A DNA stretch of 64,000 nucleotides, from assembly GCA_003952965.2 (NCBI GenBank), contig CM025855.1, positions 4,982,893 to 5,046,892 of the forward strand. The letters are read 5' to 3'. The DNA comes from Morella rubra. Lineage: Eukaryota > Streptophyta > Magnoliopsida > Fagales > Myricaceae. Position numbers and translations under genes: made by a program. This document shows positions 12,178-24,300 of the stretch, in pieces (the stretch's first letter is position 1; each line of letters starts with the position of its first letter). A model generated the notes under the pieces. It was not told the origin of the DNA. It was given only the letters and a program-made list of their open reading frames with translations, and made no database searches.

Positions 12178-13571
12178 ATACATAGGGCAGCATGCCTTAG
12201 TTTTATTGTTTTAAGTGTTACAACTTCTGTTCTTATACTAGAATGTCCAGAATTTTCTTCCAAATAGAAGTCTGTCTAAGATATTTGATAGCTAGGAAGA
12301 CAATGGCCTCTGTACCAGTGGCAGATCCAAGATTAAAGTCTTAGAGGTTGAGTTATAGAGGAGAAATATTCACTTTTTTTTAGAAAATATTTTGAATGTA
12401 AAAAAAATTTACAGCTAAACATCCAAAATATCAAAAAATTCAATACTACCTCTAACACATTTTCGCACAAACTCCAATGTCTTTTAAAAAATATACCATC
12501 AAATCATCCTACAAATTGATCACCCAACAATTATATAGAGAAATAATATAAATGTTTACTCTGGATTGAAATTAGCAACTAAAGGAAGAAAAAAAATTAA
12601 GATCGAAAGAGATTTGAAGTTAAAAAGAGAGAATGAACTTACATAAACCGTAACAACGTCAGGAGAAAAAGAAAAGAAAAAAAAACCAAGTTAAAGTTGT
12701 CATATGTAAAGCCGCGGAAGAAACTTGGTGGGTTAAGTGTTAAAGGCTAGGCAAAATTGATAGATTTTTTTTTTTTTTTTTAAAAGGTGAAATTGAGAGA
12801 AATAAATAACAAAATAGAAAAAAATCAAGTTAAAGTTGTCATATGTAAAGCTACGGAAGAAACTTGGTGGGTTAAGTGTCAAAGGCTAGGCAAAATTGAG
12901 GGTTTTTTTTTTTTTTTTTTTTTTAAAAAAGGTGAAATTGAGAGAAATAAATAACAAAATAAAAAGAAAAACCTTATTTAGGTCATAAAATAAATTGCAT
13001 CTCTTGGTGAAATTTTAATTCCATTAACATTTGTTGTTATTTTAAAAGATACTTTAATTTATTTCTGATTTGTAGTCATTTTAAAGGTTCTGATTTTTAA
13101 AACATTAAATTTGTCTGAAAAAAGGGATAGTATTTTTGGTCTTGCAAAAGAGATTTTTTCAAATTATTTGGAGGGCAAAATGGTATTTGAAAGTCTAAAA
13201 TTGGGATGAGATAATATTTTTTTATCTTAAAAATGTTTCAAAAGGAAAAAAATTTCAAAATTTTTGGGATGGCGGTGGCCCCCTCCCGCCTCCCTAAATC
13301 CGCCCTTGTCTATACCAATTGCGACGGACCAGCTCAGCTTAAGGAATATATGTATTAAGGATTGCTTAAAAAAAAAAAAAGGAAGACAAGGGCGTGAAAC
13401 TATTGAGCACAAAGCAGCCAGGAGTTCATCAAACAGAGTTTGGCGATCGGTAATCGTTTGTCTTCTATCTTGCTGGTGCTTATGTTGCAGGACGTGGAGG
13501 TACTCTTATCTTCGAATCCAACTCCCACGCCCAGATACCAATTGCGACGGACCAGCTCAGCTTCTTTCTAG
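11102..13571 (+). CDS. Group A bZIP transcription factor, ABI5/EEL(DPBF4)-like
   Basis: Exons 11102-11863, 11987-12058 and 13491-13571, all phase 0, give 304 aa. Group A bZIPs bind ABA-response elements (ACGT core) in the nucleus and act in ABA and seed programmes. Seen here: an N-terminal C1 box with RQGS (23-26), then SMNLDELLRNV (48-58), a serine run, C2 (LSKKTVDDVWKEI), C3 (TLGETTLEEFLVRAG), and a basic region ending at 254 with N242-x7-R250. Exon 2 encodes the zipper start AYTNHLENEV. Exon 3 encodes a tail ending RRTSSASF, the C4 box. RQGS and RRTSS fit SnRK2-type sites. Length, the SMNLDELL context and the tail resemble EEL/DPBF4 and AREB3. Intron 2 holds a hAT-like insertion and a duplicate of part of exon 3. 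The start is the first in-frame ATG before the C1 box. An unspliced reading of intron 1 would stop soon after the basic region. Confidence 0.92.
12119..12178. repeat. Compound (AT)n(GT)n microsatellite
   Basis: About 15 AT units run directly into about 14 GT units, near the 5' end of bZIP intron 2. Likely polymorphic. Confidence 0.95.
12317..13308. mobile_element. Non-autonomous hAT-like element in bZIP intron 2
   Basis: The left end is agtggcagatccaaga. The right end, read in reverse, is caagggcggatttaggg. They bracket 992 bp without a transposase frame. The flanks tctgtacc (12309-12316) and tctatacc (13309-13316) form an 8-bp target duplication with one mismatch, the length expected for hAT. 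A reversed relative lies at 30468-31188 and shares long stretches near both ends and in the core. The element contains a 139-bp tandem duplication. Confidence 0.8.
12687..12964. repeat. 139-bp tandem duplication inside the hAT-like element
   Basis: The unit beginning 'caagttaaagttgtcatatg' at 12687 repeats at 12826 with few mismatches. Each copy carries a long T-run. The relative at 30.5 kb appears to have a single copy of this segment, so the doubling is probably specific to this insertion. Confidence 0.85.
13312..13340 (+). repeat. Duplicated fragment of the last bZIP exon
   Basis: 29 bases identical to 13535-13563 lie upstream of the real exon 3, right next to the hAT-like insertion. In the same reading they encode YQLRRTSSA followed directly by TAA, so the copy would still give a complete C4 tail if it were spliced in. 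There is no clear acceptor just before it now, because the hAT element ends at 13308. Confidence 0.85.
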
Positions 13572-16549
13572 CTTCGTCCTTTTTTTTTTTCCCTACTTTT
13601 ACACATAAATAGTCTATTCTTTAATTTTGTTTTTTCTGGTTCATTCATTCTGTCGACCAGCCTGTAAATTTCTTTTGGGCTGTCGAGTTTTGGTTGATGT
13701 TTCGTGAGAAGGAACGTCTTGATTAGTTTGTGTATCGGCCTCTAGACTAGAAGAAAGCCCCACACCCAGTGACATCTGTATGACCCAAAATATGAGACAT
13801 AAGCAAAAGAACAAGAAAAACATCATGGGCACCAAGAATAATCAGACACTTCGTTTTTTCTTGGGAGATTAATCAGTCCAACATTCAAGCTCAGATCTAT
13901 TATTTTCTGGATTTTAGTCCTTGTCTGTCAGCTGACTGCAAAAGATCTCATGGCTTATGCTAAGATCCTCACGTAATTAAGTGGATTGGCAATGCGTCAC
14001 GATACGAAGAAAAGCAAGAAAAAGACTTGAAGGAATATGTGGATATGGCTGTCCAAGAGCAGGGCAGGGTGAAGGGCAGTTGACACCTACCCTTAGGGTT
14101 GATTGGCAAATATGAACCTACTCTAGACTAATGCACTCAATATTGACCCCAAGAAGAGTACTATTGCTGCATGCTGTCTATTATTGCTGCAACTGCGCCT
14201 CCCCGTCGATTAAATTGCAGGTGATTAACCTACCATTACTTGCCTTGATGGTTAGGGCAAATTAGAGGTCACAGGGTCGAGGCGTAGAGTCTCGAGTTCG
14301 GTTATTTTTTAAAATAAAATTAATGACTTAATTGGTAGTCTAGACTATAGGCCGTCTAGTCTCTCTGGAATTTATAATAATATTAAACTCATCAGTATGG
14401 TCGAGTTGGATCAGATTCCATCTAAACCTAAAGTGCAATAAATTTTTTTCATTACCAAAAAAAATTGTGTGGTTGATGTTTGATTTTGAATTTAATTACC
14501 ACCATTAGGAAGTCTACAAAGAAAAATTTTAATCCAAAGTTAGCAAGGGTTAAAACCAAAGCTTTCGTCTTGGAGAGGAATCAAGATCATAAATTTTACA
14601 AAACCCTTTTAGGATAAGCAGAACTAGACGCATTTGTCCGGGCTGCATATCGATTTTTTGCTTTTTCGTTTTTTTCCCCCATCAAAATTTTTGTTGTTTC
14701 TTTTGTTCGCACTTCCTTGGGAATTATTTCTGGCTCCGGGCGATAAATATCCTTGTTTAGATATAGTATTGTTCTTCTTCAATTTTTTTAAGTAACTCTA
14801 GTGCTTCGGTTAGGACGGACTTTGGAGCAGATAGAGAGTATACTAAGACTGATTTTAGAGCACACCATGTGCAGTAGTTCCTCCCCACACGCACCATCTA
14901 ATTTTGACTTAAACTTAGCAAACCTTTCGTCAGACCATCCCAATATGAAGGTATGCTATCTAATGAAGTTACTTTTCATTGTTTGCTTCATGTATGGGGT
15001 GAAGGCTTATGTGTTTTTTAACTGCTGCCGGATTGTTTGGTACAAAATAGCAGATACAATCTTGTAACAAGGGGTTTGGTTTTACAATTTTAGTAAAATT
15101 TTGATAAAATTTTAATAAAATTTTGTGATGGTGTTAAAAATGAGGTGATATTGAAATTGGTGAATGAGTGATAAAAGTAAAAAAAAATTTTGAAGTGTGT
15201 TTGATAAAAGTAAAATTTTGGCTAAAATTGTAAAACCAAACGTCTTGTTAAACTTCACTGGAGTGAAGAGTAATTCTAAGAACCAAAGGGGCAGTTTTTT
15301 TCTCTTGATAAAGAACTGATCTTTTTTTTTTCTTATATAAATTCAAGGAATAAAAATTAGAGTTTTTAAAATTTAAGAATTTTATTTTATCCATATTAAT
15401 TTTAAGAGGAAAAATAAAAATATTTGTTTAGTGTCCGTACCAAACTGGAGGATGGAGACCCAGCAGTCGCAGGCAAAGAAGTGAATTTCCAGTGATGCAT
15501 TGTTGGTGGTGGAACCAAATCAGTCAAGAAAAAATCAAGCTATGCAGGCCAAGATGCCATTCGAATAAATTCTAAATTCTGGCGAATTTTGACGCTTTCC
15601 CGTACCTTCACCAATTGTCACTGTCCCTGGACCCTGGTGGCGGGTACAGGGTAGGGTGGATTCATCCATATTTATTTTTATGTCTTTTTATTTTCCGTAT
15701 TTTGTTTTACTCTCCCCAAAACATTTATAGAGAGTAAAGGTACGCAGTTGACTATGTCAAACAGTGTTCATGCCGAGGAAAAAAAAATGACTATAAATTC
15801 ATCAAATGCAAAGACTATATAGCACCCATATCTACTTACCCAAAAATCTAGGAATTTTAAATTAAAAAAAAAAAAATACACTTTACAAGCTCTAATTATA
15901 GAATCTTGACACTTTTTACTCAAATTTATTATTTTTGTCACGTTACATTTACCGACTATTAATTTCAAACACTTAACAATCTTTGTTAAATTCTTTAGTT
16001 AATTTTTCCGTTTAAATTGACGTAAAATTTTAAATAAAAGTACAAAGAATTTGGAGTCAATAATTTATGGATGTAATATAATAAAAATAATAAATTAAGT
16101 ACAAAATGTATTTAATCCTAAAAAACATGTGCATAAAAAAATTGTGGAAATTTTTAGCATACAAAATCGATTTACTTTTAGGAAGAATGGGTCACGATAC
16201 ATAAATCATTCGACTTACTCAGATTCTGATTTGACTCTCCACGACGATAAAATTCACAGATGTATGACTGGACATGTACAAAATTTATGTTAGATTTAAG
16301 GCTTCTAGTACGATTAAGTTGAAACAAATTGAGGAGAATAGAATATGATCAAGTTGAGGTTTAGAATGGTCAAATAATGGTTAATTTAAGACGGCTAAAG
16401 CGGCCATATTCTGGAATCCATTCCAATTGCTCTTCCAGACTAACCAACCAAACAGAAGCTTAGAGAAAAAAAAAACAAAAAAACCAACCCACCAACCAGA
16501 CGCTGCAGTCCATTGTTCCTGGGGTCTCCTTATACTCTAACTAGTCTGC
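13572..16549. other. Intergenic, no gene recognised
   Basis: 3' flank of the bZIP gene, then unassigned DNA. An 88-codon frame at 14801-15067 has no motif and ends at the edge of a MITE. A short stretch at 14.27-14.46 kb has a weak tRNA-like look followed by an A-run, but it is not strong enough to call a SINE. Confidence 0.4.
15068..15242. mobile_element. Small AT-rich MITE (175 bp)
   Basis: The arms carry 'tttggttttacaattttag' and its reverse complement at the two ends. The flanks tcttgtaa (15060-15067) and tcttgtta (15243-15250) form a likely 8-bp target duplication with one mismatch, so a hAT-type origin is plausible. No coding capacity. Confidence 0.7.
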
Positions 16550-17311
16550 CTGCAGACTACTCTCTCACTCTCTCTCTCTCCCTCCCTGTCTTCCTCGCTC
16601 TCTCCCTCTAATCTCTATCATTATATCGGGCAGCCAGAACTTAGTACTGTTTCTGCCCGTTGGGTGTCCTAAAACTGACCGAAACTTTACGGGCTCTCTC
16701 TCTCTCTCTCTGCCTTCGGCAGCATTTCTCAAATCCAGGTGCGCTTCTTCTCCACACGACAAAGTTTCCAGAATTATTCGATTCTCTCTGTCCTTTCTCT
16801 TCTTTTGCTTGTTTTTTTTTCCTCACTTTTTGCACAACTTTCTTCCCCACTCAATTCTCAGCTTCCTTCGGTTCGAGTTTCCCGGAAAATTCAAACTAAC
16901 TAGCCGGACTCTTTCAGGTAACTTCTCTTCCTGCTTCGTCTCTGGTCTCCCATCTTTTTTCCTTCCGGTTCTGGCTTCCGGTTCTGGCAGTGTTTGTCCG
17001 TACAGATAGTTCTTTATGTTGTCTTAATATTCTGCTTGCTCTTGTTTTTTTTTTTTTTTTTTTCTCAATTTAAGGAAAATTACATTTATTCATTCTTAGA
17101 TCTGGGAATAAGCTAATATATTTGCACCTTTTCTTTTAGTTCCATAATTTTCCGAGAATCCGCGTTTCAGCTACAATTTTGTTTTCTTTTGCTTTCTTCT
17201 TTTCCTGTTTTTACGTTTGTTGAGATATCCACCGGTGGGACCGAACCGGGGAACGGATCTAAGGTGGGTGCTGCGTGATGTTATTTGTTCACAGGACCAG
17301 GGGCCGTACAA
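16550..17311 (+). promoter_or_regulatory. CT-rich 5' leader region of the acidic-protein gene
   Basis: Pyrimidine-rich sequence with CT microsatellites (near 16565-16580 and 16695-16711) precedes the start at 17312, as in many plant 5' leaders. A splice acceptor (ttcacag at 17289-17295) just before the ATG suggests a 5'UTR intron. A donor candidate is the aag/gtgggt near 17263, but other donors are possible. The transcription start cannot be read from sequence alone. Confidence 0.4.
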
Positions 17312-19078
17312 ATGGAGACCGAAAGGAGCTTTGTTGACGCTATGGTTAACTTTAACCAGGGTTCGTCGCCAACGTACGCTTGGGAAACTGTAGCCACTCT
17401 GCTCACCTCAGCTTTGCTGACGGCTCAGCTGGTGAGTTTTCATCAGTTCTCTAATTATGCTTTAATTATATATATATATTTCCTTGTTTTTTGGAATTAA
17501 ATAAATTTTGTAGTTTTCTCTATGCTCTGATACCATAGAATTAAGAAGTAAACCTCAAAATCAAGATCCAATCTCCACCTTTTTTCCAAAACAAAATAAC
17601 GAAAATTTTAATTTGGAAAATTTAATTTTTTTTTTCTTTTGTTCCAATCATTTTCCATTATGGTTCGGGCCTTTGCTAACGCCGTTGGTACAAGTTGTTC
17701 GTCTCGTAGATATGGTCGTGTCAGTCACTGTTCTTGGTGTGACTGGAACTGGAAGAGAAGTCACTGTTCTTTGGTGGCCCGCTTCGAACAAATATCAAAA
17801 TACTCTTAAAAAATTTAACGTTAATTGAAAAGTCAAAGCCTGGAAAAAAAAATCTCCTTTTTGTATTTTTCTTCGGAAGATTCTTTTTCTATTGTCCGAT
17901 ACCACCTATTTTTATTTATTAACCGAAAAAGGTTGATTGCTATGGAATATTCGTTGCGATTCTGCTTGCCATGGCACTTGTTGATGTTTAATATAAATCC
18001 CTGGCATGACATTAAAATTTTATAGTTGGAAGATGATGGTGACCGTTAGGCTCTATCGGTCCTGTAATTTCTTCCCTCTTGCAGGAAAAAAAGTTTTCAC
18101 TGGGTTGGTGTGCCCGTGCGTTGTACCGTAGTGGGTTAACTCCCACGTTTCTTGGTGTCTAGTTAGTTGATTCAGTCTGTGTTCTGCAGAGGTTGTCTGG
18201 ACTCTGGAACCAGAAACTTGTTGTATGGAGGTTAGAAGAGTAGTTAAAATTTGGGGTTAATCGATTAGAATATAATATATGTTTCTAAGTTCAAACTTTA
18301 GATAGACGATATTAGAGGGTCTCTTGGGCTTTCGATCAGGTCTTACAAATACCTGTTTATTAGGCCCCATGGGTCTTGGAACCACACTTTTGCTAGCAAC
18401 ATGGGTACGAACCTTAGGGAACCGTACTATTGCAAATCGACGCCTATTTAAGCGAAGAGGATATTACGGCCTTTGTGAGTGTTTACTTCTTACTGTATAA
18501 TAACCAAGGACACGCTAGCAAAACTGGGTTGGTTCGTTCATCTTAATAGTTTTTATGGACTGACAACTTTTGGTTCGGCTTTCAAATAATTGCAGAACTC
18601 TTCTGGGATGTTATCGACTTGTAGACCCAAAAGTGAAGGGGACCATGTCAGAAACTCTCCCTTGGAACCAGTCGATGGCGAGCAAGAAGGAGGTGGAGGC
18701 AATGATGGTAATGAAGATGATGATGGTGATGATGGGGATGGTGGGTTTGGAGAAGGGGAAGAGGAGCTTTCTGAGGAGGGAGGGCATGGAAACAATCCCA
18801 ACAGCAATGGCGACAAGTCTAAGAAGGGTGTTGACGAACAGGCTGCTGGTGCTGGAGCCGGGGATGATAATGCAGATGGGGAAGATGAGGGGGATGACAA
18901 TGACCATAATGATGATGAGGATGATGACGAGGATAACGACGACGACGAAGAAGACAATGAGGATGATGAAGCCGGGAATGAGGACGAGGAGGAAGTCGTG
19001 GAAGAAGAGGATGCGGAGGAAGCAGAAGAGGATGAAGAAGAGGAAGCCCTCCAGCCCCCAAAGAAGAGGAAGAAGTAA
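17312..19078 (+). CDS. Highly acidic Asp/Glu-rich protein with C-terminal nuclear signal
   Basis: Two exons, 17312-17431 and 18596-19078, join in phase 0 to give 200 aa. The N-terminal exon (METERSFVDAMVNFNQG...) is ordinary and partly hydrophobic near its end. From about residue 66 the protein is glycine/aspartate/glutamate-rich, and from about residue 133 it is almost pure D/E with N. It ends in PPKKRKK, a classic monopartite nuclear localisation signal. I do not recognise a defined family. Proteins of this kind act as histone- or ribosomal-protein-binding acidic chaperones, but that is only an analogy. Automatic pipelines often give acid-rich plant proteins misleading names such as VHS3-like or spermine-binding-like. 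Support for a real gene: intact splice sites (ctg/gtgagt, ttgcag/aac), a preserved frame and a CT-rich leader. The frames on the other strand opposite exon 2 are shadows of the acidic repeat. Confidence 0.72.
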
Positions 19079-21364
19079 GAAACAAATTCAGGGTTTCTGC
19101 GCTGTTGTCAATTATGCGGCATAGCGCTTCCACGTAGGGGCGAATTCACAATGGGCCAACTGGGGTACCAGGGTAGTTATTTCATTCTAGTTTTGAGAAC
19201 TCTCGAGAGTTTGACTCGAAGGTCTTGGTCTTGTCGCTTGTTTGTTTGCAAATCTTATTTTTCTCGAAGTGACTCTCATGTTTGACGTGAATCCAAGTCC
19301 AATGACAATTTAATTTTTTGTCAATATTGGGACCTAAAGTAACACTTTCGCTTTTACCTGATCTCAACTGGAAATAATTAACCACCAGCCGAACAACCAT
19401 TTGTAAGGAACTCAAAGGCAGACTGATGCTAATAGCCCGAACACAGAGAAGGCAATACAACCAACGTAGAAATAAACTAGCAACACGAACACAAGCACCA
19501 ACCAGCAAAATATACCATTAAACCAAAACTTACACGGTGAGTAATACAAATGGCAGAGAGCAGCAAATAGCCCAAATTCCAGCCAGCACACAAGGGACCA
19601 GTGGAGAGCATAGCACGGTATTGATACTTATAGTACCAACTTCCTGTACCACAGAGATGCATAGAATCCAGCAAGAATATGACTCAGAAAACATTACGCC
19701 TGATAATCCATGAAAGATTTTTTTTGGGTTTTTTTACCTGCTTACCTTAAAACATCCAAGAACTTACTTTCCTTCCATTAGACATATATAATGGCTGCCA
19801 GCAATAACTTGACAGTCATGCTAATAAGGAGTAAAAACAGTTAAAATTACTTACTATACATTGAACGTAGCATCCCACGTCCTACACACGCAGCAGGCTG
19901 TCTGATAGTGTGTTATGCACTAAGAAAATAGTTTATCATATCAATGAAAGGAGAAGCCAGATGCAGCAACTCTTCAATATTTTTCACCTGGGCAACCACT
20001 CACTGGACGTCACATAGATCCATGCGTTGACATGAAATTCAAACTAAAAATTGTCTTTGCTTCGATATAATCTGCCTCAGATGGCCAAATTGGGAGGAAG
20101 ATTTGCTTCTCCCAAGGAATTCTCTAACTGTTAGGACCCTGTGCCTTTGATTTTTTAAGTATCAGAAATTAATGAAGCAATTATACTGTAGGAAGGAAAA
20201 TACATTCAACTTCATCATATATTTAAATAAAGCTAAACGGAGAGAAAACTAATTAGTCTAAGCTTAGATTTCTTCTAAGAATTCAATTCAGAGTATTGCT
20301 GGTGCAACAGAGGCATGTCATGGATGAATTTCACTAATTTCTTATATACGACCTTCAGAGTATTCTCTATGTTTACATGTAAAAGTCAAAGGCCAAACAT
20401 GTTAACTCAAGCTTTACATGTTAATCCTCCATTCCTTCTTTCTTGCTTCCTGTGTTCCTTCTTCTCTGTACCTATCAATTCAAAAACAAGGAATAAAAGT
20501 CAGAACCAGTAAGGAAAAAAACAATGGCTAGATAATGCTCGTGATTGGTTGCCAAGATGGGAAAATAAGAAAAAAGCAGTGGGTGGGGGGGAGAGAGGGG
20601 CAGGCCGTCGGAATCAAATGAATGTCGAAGGACCATTTGATTCATGAAGGGGCATAGATCTAGGCCTATTTCTTTAGGGAGGTCTAGGACACATGCTGAG
20701 AGAACTAAGAATAAATTTGACCTATGCGAACAAAGCACAAAAACCATGTGACATATCTGCATTCAATTGTCTACCACTCTGATAAGACTCGGAATCATTT
20801 CCTACTTTCTCATGATCAGAAAAAAAAAATTCATTGGACACAAAAGAGACAATAATTCGAACCAACAGAATCAGTGATTTGCTTTTCATCCACCATGTCT
20901 TTCAGAGCATTAGAGTTGTGGCAGACATAAACTTTCCACAGAAGATGAACAACAATATTGTTCTCAAGTAAACTATACTTGACAGATGAGGAACTTCTAT
21001 TTTTTCCAAACAAACCTCTTGTCAAACCCTATCTATAATCGAGAAAATCATACTCCAGAGAAGCAATGAATAGGAAGAGGAGTTTCTATTGGTTATGGGG
21101 ATACACTCACACAGATGGCCTGCCTCTCACATTGAAAGATATGTGCTTCTAAGTGTCTACCAAACAACACAGTACAATTTATGAACTCGACACCTAGAAA
21201 CGTTTCGAAAAAAGTACTTTAGTATGCCAATTGACTCGGATGAAGTCGAATTTTCTGTAGGTATTGGAAAAAGTGGACATCACAAGTGATGAGCATCAAT
21301 TGTCAAGAGGGATAACCATACAATCAGTGACTTACAATAAGTAGAAGACTGATACAGAGCCAGA
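19079..21364. other. Convergent intergenic region
   Basis: Lies between the 3' ends of the acidic-protein gene (+) and the ATG14-like gene (-). It must hold both 3'UTRs. The open frames here (65-108 codons) show no motif, and I see no exon of a recognised protein on either strand. Confidence 0.45.
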
Positions 21365-24300
21365 TTATTTCTTTGTAGCATCAATGAACATGGCTCGAGT
21401 CCAATGTTCAACATCCTCAATTTGTGATGGGGGAGGAGGAAAAGTGGGATGCTCCACAATATCCCAACCTTCAATGATGCATTCATTCTTTCCAACATCA
21501 GACAACTCAGTGGTGAAAAGAAAACTGGCAGCAGAATTTGGAAGGTTATCAGAAAAATTTCTCTGCAAGGCAAAAGAAAAGGGATGAACACAAATTAGAA
21601 TATCCCTACTCGCAATATGCAACTGCATCTGCCCATATTGGCCCTTAAAACAAGATACCGTAGGTGGAAATACTGTCCTTTTATTTGTCGATAAAGTGAC
21701 ATAAGATCAATGCTAAAAGGTTGTTCTTTTCCGTAGTACTTAAGTTGCATCTACTCGGAACAGCCACAAATGCCTTAAAATTGATTTGGTTTAAGGTCCA
21801 TACTGACCACCACATCAGGTTATCAGTTTTTTTTTGGTCCATTGCTCATTCAATATCAACAGCTGAGAAATGACTTTTCACAATCATGGGTACCTTAACT
21901 TCCCCACCCAAAACCCCTCAGGTGTGTGGACGGGGCGGGTGGGACTGGGTGTTCAGGTAGGCAAGCAAAACAACGAAACGAGCAAAACAGACAAAAGATG
22001 GGAAGTCGCAAGTTCATACCATTATAGGCAGATTGTGTGCACTTTCCAACAGAGTGGTTGAGCAAATGGTAGAATTCACATTCCATACGGATTTATTCAA
22101 TTGTTCAACTTGTCTAGAAGACCTGAAAATTATAACAGCCAATGTCATGCACAATAGAGATAATCTTTCCATATAATGGGTATTACAAACCAAATCTTAC
22201 CAAATGAAATTTTATCATTGACAACAAGTTAGTAGATACAATTCAATGAAAGAATTGAACATTAAGACTATCTTTTTCCAGTCAAAGACAGGAACATAAA
22301 TGTCAAATTGACAATAGCCAGAGGGTAGAACTTTTAGCATTACACACTGCTGTTTATACAATTGCAAACCACAGCATCATGGATTTTATATGCCAGTTGT
22401 TTGACTAATTTGACTTACAACGAGAAAGACTCATACATTTCGGAATAAAAGGGACAAAGAGGGACTCAATGAACTCTGCCAAGAGATTGAAAACAGAAAA
22501 GCACATTTACATCTCAATCAATGTAACCTACGAGTGGGTCAAAACTCTCTAGAACTTGTTTTGGTCTACCATAAGAAAAGGCTAAATCAAAAGTTCTGTT
22601 ATCAAAGGAAAAGATATCACTCTTTCTTCATAATCTCTATTCTAAGACTTGACTCTTCCAACTTCAAAAACTTTTGCATATGCAAATTGCAAGTAAACAG
22701 AAAGGCTTAAAAGGGTCTTCTTCGATCAGTTTCTTTGGCATGTACCTATTTCCTTCCCACTCCCCCATTTACATTCTTGCTTGCAGGGAATCCTAATGAT
22801 TTCCTTGAGGAGTGTACTTAAAAATAATGGTCACTAGACTCATTTTCATAAAAGCCTGAAACACACCAAACATAAGAGATAGGTTCATTTTCAGTCCCTT
22901 CAAGCATGAAACCTTTTTGAAAAAAGGCCATATAAAACCTAAACCATTCCAATGCCTAATCCTCTTCTCGTTGTTTCTAGCCAGGTAGCTCATTCTCAAG
23001 CCCAACCATGCAGCATGTACGGCCCAGTCAGAAGCTACAAATATAATGTACTAGTCAGACATTCGTGAGCATATCCTCCCAAGATATAAACTTCAAAGTA
23101 TCAGGGAATGCCCAAAAGCAAATCAGGACTACTGTTTTCACAATTTTTAGTTAGGAGAAAGGAAATGCTGATGGCTATAAACTTCAAAGTATCAGGTATT
23201 GCCCAAAAGCAAATCAAGTTAGGAGAAAGGTAATGCTGATGGCAAATCATAAGTCACATACAAGAGGAGACATCGGGGACAGTACCTCGAACAAGCCATT
23301 TTTACTGAGAAAACAGATCGAACTTCCTTGGAAGAAGATAGCTTGGCCAATAACTTTGCAAACGCTTCAAAAGTAGAGGCCTCAGATGGAACATCCAAAC
23401 ATAGTGAATTAAAACAGTATGCTGTTATGCATGCCACACTTTTCTTGAGAAGCGAAATCCCTTTCTGCAAGTCCTTGTGTGTTTCAACAGAATGCAGAGA
23501 AGCAGATGAATAATTAAAGCTACTACTTCCAGAAGAATCCAGGCGTGGCTTCCTCTCAGATTCCATTGAAGCAACACCAAAATTATTTGAGCTTCTATCA
23601 GACCAGGAATTTTCCCCACTAGCAGAGCAGTAATTTTGTCGTGGTATAAAAAGGGGGTATTCATTGCTGCATAGCAGATTTTCATATTCAGTTCAACAAT
23701 CTTATGCAACAAAATATGAAGTCACATACATTTACTGGGGAACAAAAGTACCTTCGAGAAGATGGGCGCGTATCCCAATAAGAATCTCGTTGCCATATTC
23801 GAGAGCATGAACCCTGGGAAAAGTTGTGATACAAATATTACATCAAAGAAAGATGAGGAAAAAAATCCACATACACAACTGCAAAGAATATTTATTTTAG
23901 ATGTCCTAAAGAAAAAATGGTTCATATTGGCTATGCTGGCAACCAAGAGAGAAATAGATAGCTCTTGATAGTTCAGAAGACAAAATTGTCTTCATATTTA
24001 GGTTCTAAAAATTAGATGCATAGACTTCCAAGATATTGTAACTAATAAAAATTCGAAAAAGGCTAGTAGAGGAAGAAGGTAAGCTAGTTGACAGGCCAAA
24101 ACAGGGAGTTGCCAATTGCATAATATAGTAGAAAATTATCAAATAGAAAAAAAATGAACTTATTCTTTGTTTTTCTGATAATGCTTTCAAAACATTACAA
24201 ATTGACCCTAAAACGGAAGTCATACATTCAATAAAAACTAGCAAGAATGTCAATTAAGAGACACTCGCAAATATTTCCAGTACTAAAAGCACATCAAGTT

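Noticed and set aside
14240-14465. Possible SINE with a tRNA-like head and an A-run
   Set aside because: B-box-like text (gagttcgg) is present, but there is no target duplication and no family evidence within the window.
14801-15067. 88-codon open frame
   Set aside because: No motif; it ends against the MITE, and no splice partners or leader are visible.
17525-17545. 'ctctgatacca', the reverse of an initiator-Met primer-binding site, in an intron of the acidic-protein gene
   Set aside because: No flanking LTR pair was found, unlike the element at 26 kb. It is at most a relic.
18553-19133. Long open frames opposite or out of frame with the acidic exon (serine-rich, methionine-rich and histidine/proline-rich)
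   Set aside because: They are frame shadows of the GAT/GAG-rich tract. Only one frame joins an upstream exon with correct splice sites.
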